From NCBI RefSeq assembly GCF_024599795.1, contig NZ_CP102246.1, positions 3,968,001 to 4,032,000 on the forward strand: a stretch of 64,000 bases of DNA, in the 5' to 3' direction. The notes beneath the pieces were generated by a model. That model was given only the letters and a program-made list of their open reading frames with translations. It did no database searches and was not told where the DNA came from. The stretch is from Enterobacter cloacae complex sp. R_G8 (GTDB lineage: Bacteria > Pseudomonadota > Gammaproteobacteria > Enterobacterales > Enterobacteriaceae). A program made the translations under genes and the position numbers. Numbering within the stretch: the first letter of the stretch is position 1; each line of letters opens with the position of its first letter. This document shows positions 54,784 to 64,000 of the stretch, piece after piece.

Positions 54784-55755
54784 TCACCCGAAGTGATCGT
54801 ACCCTTTCCAGTCCAGCGTCACAGGCGCACCGTCTTTCACAAACTTCAGCCCTTCGCTCTCCGGCATGATCTGCCCGATGCAGGTAAACTTCGCGCCAAG
54901 ATGGGCTAACGCCACGTCCAGCGTCCCACGGTTGAGCTCAGGCACGGTAAAGCACAGCTCATAATCTTCGCCACCGGAGAGCCCCCAGCGCAGAGCCTGC
55001 TCAGGCTCGACATGTCGAAGCAGCTGTTCTGATAGCGGGAACAGATCCAGGTCAACGCGCGCGCCGACACCGCTGGCCTTCAGTATATGACCGAGGTCTG
55101 AGATTAACCCGTCCGAGAGATCGATAGCCGAGCTTGCCCGTTCGCGCAGCGCCTGGCCGTGAAGAATACGCGGCGTGGGCCGCAGATGGCGTTTGACCAG
55201 ATACGCCGCGTCGTCAGTATCGTTCACGGTCAAGCGATCCTGGAGGATCGCCAGCCCCGCGGCGCTGTCACCCGGCGTGCCGGTGACGTAGATCCAGTCG
55301 CCAGGTTTCGCCCCCGAGCGTTTCAGCGCGCGTCCAGCCGGCACATAGCCGTGGATCGCGAGCGTCATCGATAGCGGCCCCGCCGTGGTATCGCCGCCAA
55401 TCAACTGCATGTCGTAGTAGTTAAGCTGCTCAAACAGGGCGTCACTAAAGGCTTCAAGCCAGGGTTCATCAACCTCTGGCAGCGTCAGGGCCAGCGTTAA
55501 CCACGCCGGATCGGCGCCCATCGCGGCCAGATCGCTCACGTTGACCGCCAGCGCTTTATATGCCAGATCGGCAGGATCGATATCCGGTAAAAAATGGCGC
55601 CCGCACACTAAGGTGTCGGTGCTGATTGCCAGCGTCTGTTTTTCGGGAATATTGAGAAGTGCACAGTCATCGCCAATGCCGGTTTCAACATCAAGACGAG
55701 AGGTTCTGACACGGTCGAAATAACGGGCAATCAGGGAGAATTCGCCGCATGCCAT
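54784..55755 (-). CDS. thiL: Thiamine-monophosphate kinase
   Basis: The 323-residue enzyme phosphorylates thiamine monophosphate to the diphosphate. [20 protein letters not shown] holds the ATP/magnesium aspartates; [15 protein letters not shown] and [16 protein letters not shown] are further metal and substrate sites. It ends [10 protein letters not shown], two residues shorter than the E. coli end (YDHFATP) that I recall. The following pgpA, which normally overlaps or abuts it, is missing. It follows nusB after a stem-loop. Confidence 0.96.
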   Translation of the reverse strand: MACGEFSLIARYFDRVRTSRLDVETGIGDDCALLNIPEKQTLAISTDTLVCGRHFLPDIDPADLAYKALAVNVSDLAAMGADPAWLTLALTLPEVDEPWLEAFSDALFEQLNYYDMQLIGGDTTAGPLSMTLAIHGYVPAGRALKRSGAKPGDWIYVTGTPGDSAAGLAILQDRLTVNDTDDAAYLVKRHLRPTPRILHGQALRERASSAIDLSDGLISDLGHILKASGVGARVDLDLFPLSEQLLRHVEPEQALRWGLSGGEDYELCFTVPELNRGTLDVALAHLGAKFTCIGQIMPESEGLKFVKDGAPVTLDWKGYDHFG

Positions 55756-55780
55756 ACGTTATGCCTCAGCAAATAAAAGA

Positions 55781-55827
55781 AAAAACCGGAGCCGCACTGC
55801 CCGTCAGGCAATGCAGAACTCCGGTTT
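55781..55827 (-). terminator. Stem-loop between nusB and thiL (terminator or attenuator)
   Basis: On the minus strand AAACCGGAG ... CTCCGGTTTTTT with an inner GCATTGCCTG ... GGCAGTGC stem, then a T-run. It lies directly after nusB and before thiL, so it may limit thiL expression. Confidence 0.75.
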
Positions 55828-55832
55828 GCGGA

Positions 55833-56252
55833 TCACTTTTTGTGGGGACGGATCGCAGGTGCTGCTTTATCAAGAACGCCGTTTACAAACTTGTGGCTGT
55901 CTTCAGCGCCGAAGGTTTTCGCCAGTTCGATCGCTTCGTTGATGGCCACTTTATACGGCACATCATCACGTTTAGACAGCTCAAACAGCGCAATGCGCAA
56001 CACTGCTTTTTCAACCTGACCCAGCTCGTCGAGCAGACGGGACAGGTAGGGTTTCATCAGACCATCGAGATACGCGCTATTAGTCGCCACTCCCGACAGC
56101 AGTTCACGGAAGTACAGAACGTCAACGTCTTTCACGTCCTGTTCTGACAGGAACTGGTATTCAACATCAGCGATGTCGTTCTGGGACAACTGCCAGGAGT
56201 AAAGTGCCTGAACGGCACATTCACGGGCGCGGCGACGAGCAGCAGGTTTCAC
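55833..56252 (-). CDS. nusB: Transcription antitermination factor NusB
   Basis: The 139-residue all-helical protein pairs with NusE (S10) to bind boxA RNA, needed for antitermination in rRNA operons. It starts [20 protein letters not shown] with a GTG codon, as in E. coli. [17 protein letters not shown] near the end is the family signature. It lies 21 bases after ribE in the nrdR-ribD-ribE-nusB-thiL cluster. Confidence 0.98.
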   Translation of the reverse strand: MKPAARRRARECAVQALYSWQLSQNDIADVEYQFLSEQDVKDVDVLYFRELLSGVATNSAYLDGLMKPYLSRLLDELGQVEKAVLRIALFELSKRDDVPYKVAINEAIELAKTFGAEDSHKFVNGVLDKAAPAIRPHKK

Positions 56253-56273
56253 GGAATTCCCCTTACAAAAAAA

Positions 56274-56744
56274 TCAGGCCTTGATGGCTTTCAATACATT
56301 GATCATTTCAAGCGCGGTCAGTGCAGCTTCTGCACCTTTGTTACCGGCTTTGGTACCAGCGCGTTCGATGGCTTGTTCAATACTTTCAGTGGTCAGTACG
56401 CCAAACGCGACAGGAATTTCAGCATCCTGTGCAACGTGCGCCAGACCATTGCTTGCACCGCCCGCAACGTATTCGAAGTGCGCAGTGCCGCCACGAATAA
56501 CGGTACCCAGCGCAATCACCGCGTCGTATTTACCGGTTTTCGCCAGCGCGCCCGCTGCCAGTGGCAGTTCGTAAGCACCTGGAACCCACACAACGGTAAT
56601 GTTGTCATCTTTAACCTGGCCGATACGTTTCAGGGCGTCAATAGCACCTTCCAGCAGGCTGTCGTTGATGAAGTTGTTGAAACGCGCAATGGTGATGGCG
56701 ACGCGAGCGTCCGGGGTAGCTACAGCAGCTTCAATAATGTTCAT
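56274..56744 (-). CDS. ribE: 6,7-dimethyl-8-ribityllumazine synthase
   Basis: The 156-residue enzyme (also called RibH) joins the pyrimidine from RibD with dihydroxybutanone phosphate, the penultimate riboflavin step, in a 60-subunit capsid. [16 protein letters not shown] and [20 protein letters not shown] are substrate-site motifs, with the catalytic histidine in THFEYV-type sequence (AHFEYVAG). It lies 87 bases after ribD; no FMN riboswitch was seen there. Confidence 0.97.
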   Translation of the reverse strand: MNIIEAAVATPDARVAITIARFNNFINDSLLEGAIDALKRIGQVKDDNITVVWVPGAYELPLAAGALAKTGKYDAVIALGTVIRGGTAHFEYVAGGASNGLAHVAQDAEIPVAFGVLTTESIEQAIERAGTKAGNKGAEAALTALEMINVLKAIKA

Positions 56745-56831
56745 ACTCTTCCTTTACGGGTTCATTTGGCCCCGCAGGGGGGCGGATTTTATCATAATAC
56801 TTTGCGCACTGCTTCCCTATTTCAGGAGCAA

Positions 56832-57935
56832 TTACGCTGTCGTTAAATGGAGGCAAACATCCGGACCCACCGGACGAATCTCGCTGAATTTGAGTTGTGG
56901 TGCATCGGCCAGTTTTTCAAGGCCGGGCAGCACAAACAGGCCACGCGCGTCGCTACCCAACAGTTTAGGCGCAACGTAGACAATCAGTTCATCGACCAGA
57001 CCCGCCTGGAGCAGTGCGCCTGCCAGCGTCGGTCCCGCTTCCACCCAGATGCTGTTCACCTGCTGCTTACCCAGCAGCATCATCAGCACCACTAAATCCA
57101 GATGTCCATTGTGCTCAGGCACCATAATGCTGCGCACACCTTCCGGCCAGTCACGTGAATCGTCTTTAGTACGGGCAATCCAGGTTTCACCGGGCTGCTG
57201 CACAATGCGGTGTTCAGGCGTCACGCGGTTATGGCTATCAACGATAATACGCAGCGGCTGGCGCAGGTTTTCCTGCGGATACAGCGCCTGGGTATCGGCA
57301 TTCAGTTCAGTCCAGCGCACGGTCATCGCCGGATCGTCCGCGAGAACCGTTTCACTGCTGGTGAGGATAGCATGGCTTTGGGCACGCAGACGTTGCACAT
57401 CGCGCCTTGCCTGTGGCGAAGTGATCCACTGACTTTCGCCGTTCGCCATCGCCGTACGGCCATCCAGTGAGGCCCCCAGCTTAAGCTGAATATAGGGGAA
57501 CCCGGTACGCATACGTTTTAGAAAGCCTTTGTTGATGGCTTCCGCATCCTGCATCATCAGGCCGTGGCTGACATCGATCCCTTCCTGCTGCAGACGGTAC
57601 AGGCCACGTCCGGCCACCTGCGGATTGGGATCCTGCATCGCAGCGACAACGCGCGACACTCCCGCCGCAATCAGCGCTTCACAGCATGGCGGCGTACGTC
57701 CATGATGGCTGCACGGCTCAAGCGTCACGTAGGCCGTAGCCCCGCGTGCCTTTTCGCCCGCCATACGCAGGGCATGCACCTCGGCATGAGGCTCGCCTGC
57801 GCGGTAGTGGAAACCTTCGCCCACGATCTCGCCATCTTTCACAATGACGCACCCGACATTGGGGTTGGGATGGGTGGTAAATCGACCGCGCTGCGCCAGC
57901 TTCATGGCGCGCGCCATGTACATCTCATCCTGCAT
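56832..57935 (-). CDS. ribD: Bifunctional riboflavin deaminase/reductase RibD
   Basis: The 367-residue enzyme carries out the second and third steps of riboflavin synthesis. The N-terminal deaminase has zinc motifs GEPHAEVHALR and LEPCSHHGRTPPC. The C-terminal reductase (from about 147) has YIQLKLGASLDGRTA and WVEAGPTLAGALL. ATG at 57935 gives the E. coli N-terminus MQDEMYMARAMKLAQRGRF; an upstream extension would run into nrdR. It starts four bases after the nrdR stop. Confidence 0.97.
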   Translation of the reverse strand: MQDEMYMARAMKLAQRGRFTTHPNPNVGCVIVKDGEIVGEGFHYRAGEPHAEVHALRMAGEKARGATAYVTLEPCSHHGRTPPCCEALIAAGVSRVVAAMQDPNPQVAGRGLYRLQQEGIDVSHGLMMQDAEAINKGFLKRMRTGFPYIQLKLGASLDGRTAMANGESQWITSPQARRDVQRLRAQSHAILTSSETVLADDPAMTVRWTELNADTQALYPQENLRQPLRIIVDSHNRVTPEHRIVQQPGETWIARTKDDSRDWPEGVRSIMVPEHNGHLDLVVLMMLLGKQQVNSIWVEAGPTLAGALLQAGLVDELIVYVAPKLLGSDARGLFVLPGLEKLADAPQLKFSEIRPVGPDVCLHLTTA

Positions 57936-57939
57936 GGAC

Positions 57940-58401
<462 letters not shown>

Positions 58402-58541
58402 TTATCTGGTTAACTGACTTTCATTTTACCCTGATCTGGCCTGACAACAAAGGAAGAGCTTTTTGAGACAAAGGATCTATGTCTGTCGGGACGTTGCTGG
58501 CTACCATTACGGTGATCCGTTATTTCAAGGAATTAAACGCA

Positions 58542-59081
58542 ATGACAAGACGTTACCTGAAAATTCTGCTGGTGGGGAGCCTCTTCACCCTTAGCGCCTG
58601 TGCACAGCAAACCGAAGTCCGCCAGATGAAACAGAGCGTGAATACGCTCAATACGGCGATGGACAAACTGAACAAAGAGACCGTGAAGATCACCCAGCAA
58701 AACGCGCTGAATGCAAAATCCACCAGCGGGGTGTATTTGCTGCCGGGGGCCAACACCCCTGCCCGTCTCAACAGCCAGGTTGGCACGTTAAAAATGTCGC
58801 TGGTGAATGTGGCGGCAAATGCGGATGGTACTCGCGCAACATTACGCATTCAGGGTGAGTCCAACGATCCGCTGCCAGCCTTTAGCGGCACCGTCGAGTG
58901 GGGCCAGATCCAGGGCACCACCGAGAATTACCAGGAGGTTAACGTGAAGAATCAGCTCTTCACCGCCCCGGCCAGTGTTTTAGCACCCAGTGATGTGGAT
59001 ATTCCGCTTCAGTTAACCGGACTTACTCCTGAACAGTTAGGCTTTATCCGCATTCACGACATTCAACCCGCCGCGCAGTAA
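58542..59081 (+). CDS. yajI: YajI family lipoprotein (DUF3251)
   Basis: The 179-residue protein has a lipoprotein signal (MTRRYLKILLVGSLFTLSAC, lipobox LSAC). A short coiled-coil region follows (VRQMKQSVNTLNTAMDKLNK), then a beta-rich domain (LKMSLVNVAANADGTRATLR). Function is unknown. ATG at 58542 puts the signal peptide first and gives the E. coli length; a start at 58479 is rejected. It lies between nrdR and tsx as in E. coli. Confidence 0.9.
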   Translation: MTRRYLKILLVGSLFTLSACAQQTEVRQMKQSVNTLNTAMDKLNKETVKITQQNALNAKSTSGVYLLPGANTPARLNSQVGTLKMSLVNVAANADGTRATLRIQGESNDPLPAFSGTVEWGQIQGTTENYQEVNVKNQLFTAPASVLAPSDVDIPLQLTGLTPEQLGFIRIHDIQPAAQ

Positions 59082-59196
59082 TCCCCTCCTTTTGAGCGGA
59101 GTGAAATGTCACTCCGCTAACATTTACATTTCGTATGGATTGGCAACATAAATGATTGCCGCTACAATCCCGGCCGTTTAAAGTACGCAAACGTGA

Positions 59197-59212
59197 ACGC
59201 AATCGATTACGC
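59197..59212. promoter_or_regulatory. PurR-like box upstream of tsx
   Basis: ACGCAATCGATTACGC matches the PurR pattern ANGCAANCGNTTNCNT at every specified position but the last. Purine repression of a nucleoside channel would make sense, but CytR-type regulators recognise related sequences. Confidence 0.5.
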
Positions 59213-59224
59213 GTGTGAGAGATA

Positions 59225-59266
59225 TGTGAAACAACACATATTTTTGTGAGCAAGGATTCCTATAAT
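59225..59266 (+). promoter_or_regulatory. tsx promoter with CRP-like site
   Basis: TATAAT at 59261-59266 is a perfect -10 box. TGTGA-AACAAC-ACATA at 59225-59240 is centred about 40 bases before the predicted start of transcription, the class II CRP position. A further TGTGA begins at 59245. The right half of the CRP site is imperfect. Confidence 0.65.
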
Positions 59267-59351
59267 AGGCTCCGCAGAAACACGAAATATTTAGAAACGC
59301 AATTCGCGCATTTTTCACTCCCGGAAGGGAATTTCAATCAGTGGCATGATT

Positions 59352-60230
59352 ATGAAAAAAACATTACTCGCAGCCGGCGCCGTGCTGGCACTTTCCTCCT
59401 CTTTCACTGTTAACGCAGCGGAAAACGATAAACCACAATACCTCTCCGACTGGTGGCACCAGAGCGTTAACGTGGTCGGCAGCTACCACACCCGTTTCGG
59501 ACCACAGATCCGCAACGATACCTACCTGGAGTACGAAGCGTTCGCCAAGAAAGACTGGTTTGATTTCTACGGTTATATGGATGCACCGGTCTTCTTCGGC
59601 GGTAACACCCAGGCGAAAGGTATCTGGAACCACGGTTCCCCACTGTTCATGGAGATCGAACCGCGCTTCTCTATTGATAAACTGACTGGTACCAGCCTGG
59701 CGTTTGGTCCGTTCAAAGAGTGGTATTTCGCGAACAACTATATCTACGACATGGGCCGCAACAAGTCCGGTCGCCAGAGCACCTGGTATATGGGTCTGGG
59801 TACCGACATCGACACGGGCCTGCCAATGAGCCTGTCTCTGAACGTGTACGCTAAGTATCAATGGCAGAACTACGGCGCTGAAAACGAGAACGAATGGGAT
59901 GGCTACCGTTTCAAAGTGAAATACTTTGTGCCAATCACCCAGCTGTGGGGCGGTAACCTGAGCTATATCGGCTTCACCAACTTTGACTGGGGTTCAGATC
60001 TGGGCGATAAGAGCGGTTACGCTGAGAACGGTATTAAGCAGCGTACCAACGACTCCATTGCCTCCAGCCACATTCTGGCGCTGAACTACGATCACTGGCA
60101 TTACTCTGTTGTTGCGCGTTACTGGCACAACGGCGGCCAGTGGAACGACGACGCTAAACTGGTATGGATGAACGAACACGTCCGTTCTACCGGTTGGGGT
60201 GGTTACCTGGTTGTGGGTTACAACTTCTAA
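59352..60230 (+). CDS. tsx: Nucleoside-specific outer membrane channel Tsx
   Basis: The 292-residue protein has a signal peptide ([20 protein letters not shown], cleavage after VNA) and a 12-strand beta-barrel. It lets nucleosides across the outer membrane and serves as receptor for phage T6 and colicin K in E. coli. [20 protein letters not shown] and the C-terminal [12 protein letters not shown] are typical. ATG at 59352 is chosen over 59346 because the signal peptide then matches E. coli. The last extracellular loop ([15 protein letters not shown]) differs from and is shorter than the E. coli one, a usual site of phage-driven variation. Confidence 0.96.
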   Translation: MKKTLLAAGAVLALSSSFTVNAAENDKPQYLSDWWHQSVNVVGSYHTRFGPQIRNDTYLEYEAFAKKDWFDFYGYMDAPVFFGGNTQAKGIWNHGSPLFMEIEPRFSIDKLTGTSLAFGPFKEWYFANNYIYDMGRNKSGRQSTWYMGLGTDIDTGLPMSLSLNVYAKYQWQNYGAENENEWDGYRFKVKYFVPITQLWGGNLSYIGFTNFDWGSDLGDKSGYAENGIKQRTNDSIASSHILALNYDHWHYSVVARYWHNGGQWNDDAKLVWMNEHVRSTGWGGYLVVGYNF

Positions 60231-60241
60231 TCGTGTGGTTG

Positions 60242-60276
60242 TTGCCGGGTGGCGCTGACGCTTACCCGGCCTACAA
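60242..60276. repeat. REP-like element after tsx
   Basis: GCCGGGTGGCGCTGACGC followed by TTACCCGGCCTAC is a classic enteric REP unit: outer GCCGGGT/ACCCGGC arms and the CCTAC tail. Copies typically lie after stop codons. Confidence 0.85.
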
Positions 60277-60283
60277 AACCTGT

Positions 60284-60327
60284 GCGGGCTGATGCCCTCA
60301 CCCTGTCCCTCTCCCACGGGGAGAGGG
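60284..60327 (+). repeat. Dispersed intergenic repeat, copy C
   Basis: GCGGGCTGATGCCCTCACCC, then a CCCTCTCCCACGGGGAGAGG hairpin, nearly identical to copy A at 16588. It is followed by an AAAACGGCAAC stem at 60339, as in copy A. Confidence 0.88.
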
Positions 60328-60336
60328 AACAAACAC

Positions 60337-60365
60337 AAAAAACGGCAACAGACGTTGCCGTTTTG
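60337..60365. terminator. Terminator between tsx and the WYL regulator (bidirectional)
   Basis: AAAACGGCAAC, AGAC, GTTGCCGTTTT with A/T tracts on both sides, between convergent genes. Confidence 0.9.
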
Positions 60366-60388
60366 CTTTTACCTCGCCACCTGGCTTT

Positions 60389-61069
60389 TTACTGCTTCAC
60401 CTTGCGCAAAAAATCCGCCAGCGATCGGTCCGCACTCTCACTAAAGCGCCGTTCCGTGAGCACAATTTTGAGACATCTGTCGAGACGGAAGCAGCGATAA
60501 TCATCGCGCAGTTCACACCACGCCGCCAGTAGCCAGCGTTCTCCCCAGAAAAACAGCCCCAGCGGCTGAACTTCGCGCGTTGAAAATTGCCCGGCTTCGT
60601 CACGATAATGCAGCACCAGCACGCGCTGGGTCGATATCGCCTGGTGAATGACATCAAAATCACTGCGGGAGTGGCTTTTCATGCCAAAATCCGGGGCGTA
60701 GATCCGCGTCTGCTCTGCCTTTCGGCGACTCTCTTCGGGCAGGATCGCGAGTACTTTCTCCTGTGCCGACTCCAGTTCGCGCGACAGGGATTCCCCGCCC
60801 CAGGTGGTAAGCAGGCGAATCGCCACGATCAGCGCCTCAGACTCCTTGTTTGTCAGCATCAGCGGTGGCAGGTCAAATCCCGACATCAGCCGGTACCCAC
60901 TTCCCGCCTCGCCCTCTACCGGCACGCCGGAAAGCGACAGGTCGCGGATATCGCGGTATACCGTACGCTCAGAAACGCCCAGCCGGTCCGCCAGATGCGC
61001 TGCCGTTGTCAGACGTCTGCCCCGCAGGATCTGTACTATCTGAAACAAACGGTCAGCGCGTCGGGTCAT
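60389..61069 (-). CDS. YafY-like regulator: HTH plus WYL domain
   Basis: The 226-residue protein has an N-terminal winged helix (TTAAHLADRLGVSERTVYRD, about residues 20-39) and a C-terminal WYL domain (about 135-215). The WYL core reads QRVLVLHYRDEAGQFSTREV then PLGLFFWGERWLLAAWCE and CFRLDRCLKI. WYL regulators bind small ligands or nucleic acids and act on adjacent genes. It follows the VOC gene after 14 bases in one operon. A palindrome and tandem repeats upstream of that operon are the likely binding sites. In E. coli this interval holds yajD instead. Confidence 0.88.
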   Translation of the reverse strand: MTRRADRLFQIVQILRGRRLTTAAHLADRLGVSERTVYRDIRDLSLSGVPVEGEAGSGYRLMSGFDLPPLMLTNKESEALIVAIRLLTTWGGESLSRELESAQEKVLAILPEESRRKAEQTRIYAPDFGMKSHSRSDFDVIHQAISTQRVLVLHYRDEAGQFSTREVQPLGLFFWGERWLLAAWCELRDDYRCFRLDRCLKIVLTERRFSESADRSLADFLRKVKQ

Positions 61070-61083
61070 TTTTACTTATGCTC

Positions 61084-61449
61084 TCAGGCGGGTTGATGAA
61101 GGCCGACGCGATTACCTTCGCTGTCGGTAAACAAAGCAATAGTACCAATACCGCGTGGTAACTCCAGCGGGCCAAACACGCACTCACCGCCCGCAGAAGC
61201 AATGCGATCGAGCGTGGCGGTCAGATTGTCAGTATGCAGGTAGATGATGGCCCCCTGCACTGAGGGAATAATCCCCTCAAATTTTGCCAGCGCGCCGCCG
61301 GTGGCTGGATCTTCATGCGGGAATACCGCCAGCTCGGCGCAGTCCATTTTCTCGCGCTTCAGTGAAACCTGCATCACCGGCTCATAAAATTTGATGGCGC
61401 GATCCATATCCGCGACCGGAATTTCAAACCAGTTAATCACACTTTTCAT
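61084..61449 (-). CDS. VOC (glyoxalase/dioxygenase-like) family protein
   Basis: The 121-residue protein has the paired beta-alpha-beta-beta-beta modules of the vicinal oxygen chelate fold. It opens MKSVINWFEIPVADMDRAIK, and the second module ends IGTIALFTDSEGNRVGLHQP. Possible metal ligands are few (E in WFEIPV, H in IIYLHTDN, E in SEGNRVGL). Family members act as isomerases, dioxygenases or drug-binding proteins; the substrate here cannot be named. It is the first gene of an operon with a WYL regulator and is preceded by an array of CAGGAG repeats. Confidence 0.82.
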   Translation of the reverse strand: MKSVINWFEIPVADMDRAIKFYEPVMQVSLKREKMDCAELAVFPHEDPATGGALAKFEGIIPSVQGAIIYLHTDNLTATLDRIASAGGECVFGPLELPRGIGTIALFTDSEGNRVGLHQPA

Positions 61450-61496
61450 ACATCCTCCTGACTCTTGTTTGGGTTCAACAGGAGTCTACGACAGGG

Positions 61497-61548
61497 CTCC
61501 TGACAGCATACTGTCAGGAGTGTTTTGTCAGGAGTGTTTTGTCAGGAG
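61497..61548. promoter_or_regulatory. Palindrome plus two tandem 14-mers upstream of the VOC-WYL operon
   Basis: CTCCTGACAG-CATA-CTGTCAGGAG (61497-61520) is a perfect dyad with 10-base arms. It is followed by two exact copies of TGTTTTGTCAGGAG (61521-61534, 61535-61548), so the half-site TGTCAGGAG occurs three times in one orientation and once inverted. The centre of the dyad is about 60 bases before the VOC start. It is the probable binding array for the WYL regulator (inference). Confidence 0.7.
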
Positions 61549-61552
61549 CAGA

Positions 61553-61588
61553 TAAAAAAAATCCCGGTCAACAGACCGGGATTTCGAT
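61553..61588 (-). terminator. secDF terminator
   Basis: On the minus strand ATCCCGGTC, TGTT, GACCGGGAT followed by a T-run, 15-50 bases after the secF stop. Confidence 0.93.
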
Positions 61589-61603
61589 AACGCGCAAAAC
61601 GTC

Positions 61604-62575
61604 TTACGGCAGAATGGACGGCTGATCCGCCCCTTCTTTCTCGACTTTCTGCTGGAGCAAGTGCTCGCGCTTCATGCCGAGTTTCAGTGCCAGAGCGGAC
61701 GCAACGTAGATTGACGACGCGGTACCGATAGAGACACCGATCAGCATGGTCAGCGAGAAGCCTTCCAGCACCGGACCACCGAAGAGATACAGCATCAGGA
61801 TCACCATCAAGGTGGTACCGGATGTGATCAAGGTACGGTGCAGCGTCTGGGTCAACGACACGTTAAAGATTTCGTACGGCGTACCGCGACGGATCTTACG
61901 GAAGTTTTCACGAATACGGTCAGATACCACGATACTGTCGTTCAGTGAGTAACCGATAACGGACATCAGGGATGCCACAATCGTCAGGTCAATCTCAATG
62001 TGGAACAGAGACAGTACGCCCATGGTGATCACCACGTCGTGGGCCAGTGCGATAACCACACCCGCCGCCAGTCGCCACTCAAAGCGGAAACCGACGTACA
62101 CCAGGATGGAGATCAGCGCCACCAGCAGCGCCATCGCACCGGTTTGCGCCAGGTCCGCACCCACGCTCGGGCCGACGAACTCAATACGCTTAACCGTGGC
62201 GTTCTGGCTGGTTGTTTCGTTAATTACGCTAACAACCTTGCTGCCCAGCTCCTGGCTGCCGTTGGCATCGTGTACCGGCGGCATACGCACCATGATGTCG
62301 CGGCTGCTGCCGAAGTTCTGCAGCAGCGGCTCTTCAAAGCCCGCTTTCTGCAGTGATTGACGCATCTGGTCCATATCGACCGGTTTTTCCAGGGTGATTT
62401 CAATCACCGTACCACCGGTGAAATCCAGACCCCAGTTAAAGCCTTTTACGCCCATAACGACGATGGACAGAATCAGCAGTAAACCTGAAATGCCGAAGGC
62501 CCAGTAGTCCCAGCGCATAAAGTCCCAGACTTTACGGCCGTGGTTCAATTGTTCAACAGTATATTCCTGTGCCAC
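61604..62575 (-). CDS. secF: Protein translocase subunit SecF
   Basis: The 323-residue membrane protein works with SecD and YajC. It uses the proton gradient to drive late steps of export through SecYEG. It has six transmembrane helices, a first periplasmic domain with [20 protein letters not shown], and the RND-type block [20 protein letters not shown]. It starts with GTG, as in E. coli ([20 protein letters not shown]). It lies 10 bases after secD. Confidence 0.98.
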   Translation of the reverse strand: MAQEYTVEQLNHGRKVWDFMRWDYWAFGISGLLLILSIVVMGVKGFNWGLDFTGGTVIEITLEKPVDMDQMRQSLQKAGFEEPLLQNFGSSRDIMVRMPPVHDANGSQELGSKVVSVINETTSQNATVKRIEFVGPSVGADLAQTGAMALLVALISILVYVGFRFEWRLAAGVVIALAHDVVITMGVLSLFHIEIDLTIVASLMSVIGYSLNDSIVVSDRIRENFRKIRRGTPYEIFNVSLTQTLHRTLITSGTTLMVILMLYLFGGPVLEGFSLTMLIGVSIGTASSIYVASALALKLGMKREHLLQQKVEKEGADQPSILP

Positions 62576-62585
62576 AACGCACTCC

Positions 62586-64000
62586 TCAGATAGACAGCTT
62601 TTTGACGCGCTTGCCGCCGTACAGCAGGTTCACGATGGCACGGGTGCCGACAATAGCAGTAAACATCGACGTTGCAACACCGATACCGGTGGTAATCGCA
62701 AAGCCTTTGATTGCGCCAGTCCCCACTGCATACAGGATAAGAACCTTGATCAGTGTTGTTACGTTCGCATCGAAGATGGAGCTGAACGCGCCTTTATAGC
62801 CTTCGTCAATCGCCTGCTGAACAGAGCGACCGTTGCTCAACTCTTCTTTGATACGCTCGTTTATCAGTACGTTGGCGTCGACCGCCACCGCAAGGGTCAG
62901 AACGATACCGGCAATCCCCGGCATGGTCAGCGTCGCCCCCGGCAGCAGGGACATGATGCCGATAATCAGCACCAGGTTCGCAATCAACGCACTGGTCGCA
63001 ATCAGACCAAACTTCTTATAGAAGAAGATCATGAAGATGATAGAGACCACCAGACCGGCCAGACACGCTTCCAGACCCTGTTTGATGTTCTGCATACCCA
63101 GAGTTGGACCAATGGTACGTTCTTCAACAATCTGAATTGGCGCAATCAGCGCACCGGCACGCAGCAGCAGAGAGAGCTGACGCGCTTCGTTCGGGTTGTT
63201 GATACCGGTAATACGGAAGCTGTTACCCAGACGAGACTGGATATTGGCGATGTTAATCACCTCTTCCTCTTTCACCAGCACCGCACGGCCGTTAGCGTCT
63301 TTCTTACCGCTGTCTTTGTACTCCACGAACAGGGTCGCCATCGGTTTGCCGATGTTGTCCTTAGTGAAGTTAGACATGATGTTACCACCCGCGCTGTCCA
63401 GCGAGATGTTAACCTGCGGCTGGTTGTACTCGTCCTGGCTGGAGGTGGAGTCGGTGATATGGTCACCGGTCAGGATCACGCGTTTGTACAGCACAACAGG
63501 CTGACCTTCGCGGGTCTCTTTCACTTCCGAGTCACCCGGAATACGGCCAGACGCGGCAGCAGACTGGTCAACGTTGGTATTCACCAGACGGAATTCCAGC
63601 GTTGCAGTGGCACCCAGAATCTCTTTCGCACGTGCGGTGTCCTGAATACCCGGCAGTTCCACAACGATACGGTCAGCACCCTGACGCTGCACCAGCGGCT
63701 CAGCCACGCCCAGTTGGTTTACACGGTTGCGCAGAATGTTGATGTTCTGCTGAACGGCATATTCACGCGCTTCTTTGAGACGGGCATCGGTCATCACCGC
63801 ACGCAGCTGGTTGCTGCCCTGAGCGGTGATCACCAGGTCACGGTGACGTTGGGTCAGGTAATCTACAGCCTGATCGCGCGCCGCACTGTCACGGAACGTG
63901 ATGCTCATACCGTAGTTATCTTCTTTACGAACAGTAGTATACGCGATGCCTTTTTCACGCAAATCGCTGCGCAGGCTATCGATATTCTGTTCCTGCAGTT
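62586..64000 (-). CDS. secD: Protein translocase subunit SecD, C-terminal part (runs off the right edge)
   Basis: The reading frame is open from the right edge of the window ([21 protein letters not shown]) to the stop at 62586, about 471 residues of a protein that is about 615 long in E. coli. It shows the periplasmic domain ([39 protein letters not shown]) and the six-helix RND-like membrane domain with [15 protein letters not shown] start ([18 protein letters not shown]) and [16 protein letters not shown]. The start codon and yajC lie outside. It is the first of the secD-secF pair. Confidence 0.96.
   Translation of the reverse strand, partial: LQEQNIDSLRSDLREKGIAYTTVRKEDNYGMSITFRDSAARDQAVDYLTQRHRDLVITAQGSNQLRAVMTDARLKEAREYAVQQNINILRNRVNQLGVAEPLVQRQGADRIVVELPGIQDTARAKEILGATATLEFRLVNTNVDQSAAASGRIPGDSEVKETREGQPVVLYKRVILTGDHITDSTSSQDEYNQPQVNISLDSAGGNIMSNFTKDNIGKPMATLFVEYKDSGKKDANGRAVLVKEEEVINIANIQSRLGNSFRITGINNPNEARQLSLLLRAGALIAPIQIVEERTIGPTLGMQNIKQGLEACLAGLVVSIIFMIFFYKKFGLIATSALIANLVLIIGIMSLLPGATLTMPGIAGIVLTLAVAVDANVLINERIKEELSNGRSVQQAIDEGYKGAFSSIFDANVTTLIKVLILYAVGTGAIKGFAITTGIGVATSMFTAIVGTRAIVNLLYGGKRVKKLSI

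Noticed and set aside
56745..56831. FMN riboswitch before ribE
   Set aside because: The 87-base gap is too short and shows none of the conserved riboswitch blocks; in enterics the FMN element lies at ribB.

Overview
The window is a stretch of chromosome from a member of the Enterobacteriaceae, most likely Enterobacter or a close relative such as Lelliottia or Leclercia. This rests on near-complete collinearity with the E. coli/Salmonella interval hha-maa ... ffs-tesB-glnK ... lon-clpXP-tig ... cyo ... thiI-dxs ... nusB-ribD-nrdR-tsx-secFD, on very high recalled protein similarity to E. coli, and on genes typical of non-Escherichia enterics (cdsH beside decR, a local rpmE2/rpmJ2 pair). The genus call is inference. 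No tRNA, rRNA, CRISPR array, prophage or insertion sequence was seen. The one stable RNA gene found is ffs (4.5S RNA).

Layout. Positions 1-5.9 kb: end of hha, maa, ylaC, a MocR-type regulator divergent from a GNAT acetyltransferase, the zinc-independent ribosomal protein pair rpmJ2/rpmE2 behind a Zur-like box, and pdeB. Positions 5.8-14.1 kb are the most accessory part: rcnR/rcnA (nickel/cobalt efflux), lacZ and lacI without lacY, a YczE-type membrane protein divergent from a second MocR regulator, and an AT-rich two-gene module (ribbon-helix-helix-like protein plus a 71-residue unknown). Positions 14.4-28 kb: ffs, atl, ybaY, tesB, glnK-amtB (sigma54/NtrC controlled), mdlAB, decR/cdsH (cysteine detoxification), cof, ybaE, queC, fadM, ybaV. 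Positions 28-37.6 kb: the protein quality control cluster ppiD, hupB, lon, clpX, clpP, tig, then bolA. Positions 37.9-48.9 kb: yajG-ampG, the cyoABCDE quinol oxidase operon, yajR, yajQ, panE-yajL. Positions 49-64 kb: thiI, xseB-ispA-dxs-yajO (isoprenoid and thiamine precursors), nrdR-ribD-ribE-nusB-thiL (flavin and thiamine), yajI, tsx, a WYL regulator with a VOC protein, and secF-secD, with secD running off the right edge.

Regulation visible in the sequence. I could read a perfect CRP core and a GalR-like palindrome before maa; three RcnR-type boxes between rcnR and rcnA; a lacZ promoter with E. coli-like CRP/-35/-10/operator geometry plus a mirrored 17-base operator before lacI; paired NtrC sites and a -24/-12 promoter before glnK; a FadR-like site at fadM; sigma32 promoters at lon and clpP; a gearbox-type promoter at bolA; an ArcA-type direct repeat before cyoA; CRP and PurR-like sites at tsx; and a palindrome plus tandem 14-mers before the VOC/WYL operon.

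Most notable departures from the expected gene order: pgpA, expected directly after thiL, is absent and a REP-like hairpin lies in its place; a WYL/VOC pair occupies the tsx-secF interval; lacZ has no adjacent permease; and the small two-gene module beside ffs has no function I can name. Most of the window is otherwise conserved core genome. The best candidates for undescribed biology are the small module at 13654-14117 and the WYL/VOC operator array at 61497-61548; neither is established as a new system.
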